Part shown: piece by piece, positions 7,336-7,616 of the stretch | Numbering within the stretch: the first letter of the stretch is position 1 | How the letters are laid out: every line of letters begins with the position of its first letter | DNA from: Bacteroidales bacterium | GTDB taxonomy: Bacteria > Bacteroidota > Bacteroidia > Bacteroidales > UBA932 | Assembly: GCA_004552615.1 (NCBI GenBank) | Contig: SFNZ01000085.1 | Span: 1 to 7,616, forward strand | DNA length: 7,616 bases | Reading direction: 5' to 3' | Notes under the pieces: model-generated | The model's database searches: none | What the model saw: the letters and a program-made list of their open reading frames with translations, nothing else | Told to the model about the DNA's origin: nothing | Program-made: the position numbers and the translations under genes

Positions 7336-7616
7336 AAAAAATTACTTCTGATATCGAGCATCTGCACATTAGCTGCAGTATTATGCCCGGCCCAGGAGAA
7401 CAGGATTCCGTTCGCCGATCCATATATTCTTGAGGCGGACGGAATCTATTATATGTACGGTACAAGTTACGACGACGGAATCGGCGTGGTGATGTCAACT
7501 GACCTGAATAACTGGACAGTTCCGGGCGGTACAGAGCGCCACGTCGCCTTGTCGAAAGACGACTCGTACGGAAACTTCTGGTTCTGGGCCCCCGAAGTGT
7601 ATCATGTCGGGGACAG
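7333..7616 (+). CDS. GH43 family glycosidase, N-terminal part, apparent TTG start (3' end outside window)
   Basis: The open frame begins four bases after the GH116 stop and runs off the right edge (94 whole codons). There is no in-frame ATG near the beginning; TTG at 7333 gives MKKLLLISSICTLAAVLCPA, a convincing signal peptide probably cut before Gln21, so I choose it. An in-frame TAA at 7303-7305 excludes a much earlier start. The mature part opens IPFADPYILEADGIYYMYGTS, the classic first blade of a GH43 five-bladed propeller, with Asp29 (ADP motif) as the expected catalytic base. VVMSTDLNNWTVPG and FWFWAPEVYHVGD follow as in GH43. The general acid Glu lies beyond the edge. GH43 covers arabinofuranosidases, xylosidases and galactofuranosidases (I recall subfamily 34 for the last); the subfamily cannot be settled from this part. 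A periplasmic exo-enzyme is likely. Confidence 0.88.
   Translation, partial: MKKLLLISSICTLAAVLCPAQENRIPFADPYILEADGIYYMYGTSYDDGIGVVMSTDLNNWTVPGGTERHVALSKDDSYGNFWFWAPEVYHVGD

Noticed and set aside
7453..7455. ATG as the start of the GH43 gene
   Set aside because: It would remove the signal peptide and the ADP catalytic motif (Asp codon 7417-7419).
1..7616. CRISPR arrays, tRNA/rRNA genes, insertion sequences, long repeats
   Set aside because: Nothing of the kind is visible. Nearly every base is inside a protein-coding gene.

Overview
The window is one polycistronic stretch of a carbohydrate-degradation locus, most likely from a gut-type member of the Bacteroidota (order Bacteroidales). Reasons: the genes are the glycoside hydrolase types that make up polysaccharide utilization loci (PULs); one product is a lipoprotein with an acidic stretch just after the lipid-anchored cysteine, as in Bacteroidota surface lipoproteins; no strong Shine-Dalgarno sites precede the starts; and base composition is moderate (by eye, low fifties % GC). 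The genus cannot be fixed from the sequence. No SusC/SusD pair or regulator lies inside the window.

Layout, all on the + strand with almost no intergenic DNA: (1) the 3' end of a DUF2961/GH172 gene, 1-379; (2) a DUF4185-type (GH183-like) lipoprotein, 382-1824; (3) a GH97 enzyme fused to a C-terminal region of about 330 residues that I cannot name, 1821-4793; (4) a GH116 (GBA2-like) enzyme, 4812-7328; (5) the 5' end of a GH43 gene that appears to start with TTG, 7333 to the window edge. Gaps between genes are 2, -4, 18 and 4 bases, so this is almost certainly one transcript that enters and leaves the window.

Working model (inference): GH172 and DUF4185 are the families in which exo- and endo-acting D-arabinofuranose-releasing enzymes have been described, including from a gut Bacteroidota strain and from mycobacteria. 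Side by side they suggest a D-arabinan, arabinogalactan-like or other furanose-rich target. The DUF4185 protein is the only complete one with a lipoprotein signal and would cut the polymer at the cell surface. GH97, GH116 and GH43 carry ordinary cleavable signal peptides and would finish the fragments in the periplasm. Exact linkages cannot be read from sequence.

Points most worth following: the GH172/DUF4185/GH97/GH116/GH43 combination; the unnamed C-terminal part of the GH97 protein; and a gene-by-gene change in codon preference within the operon.
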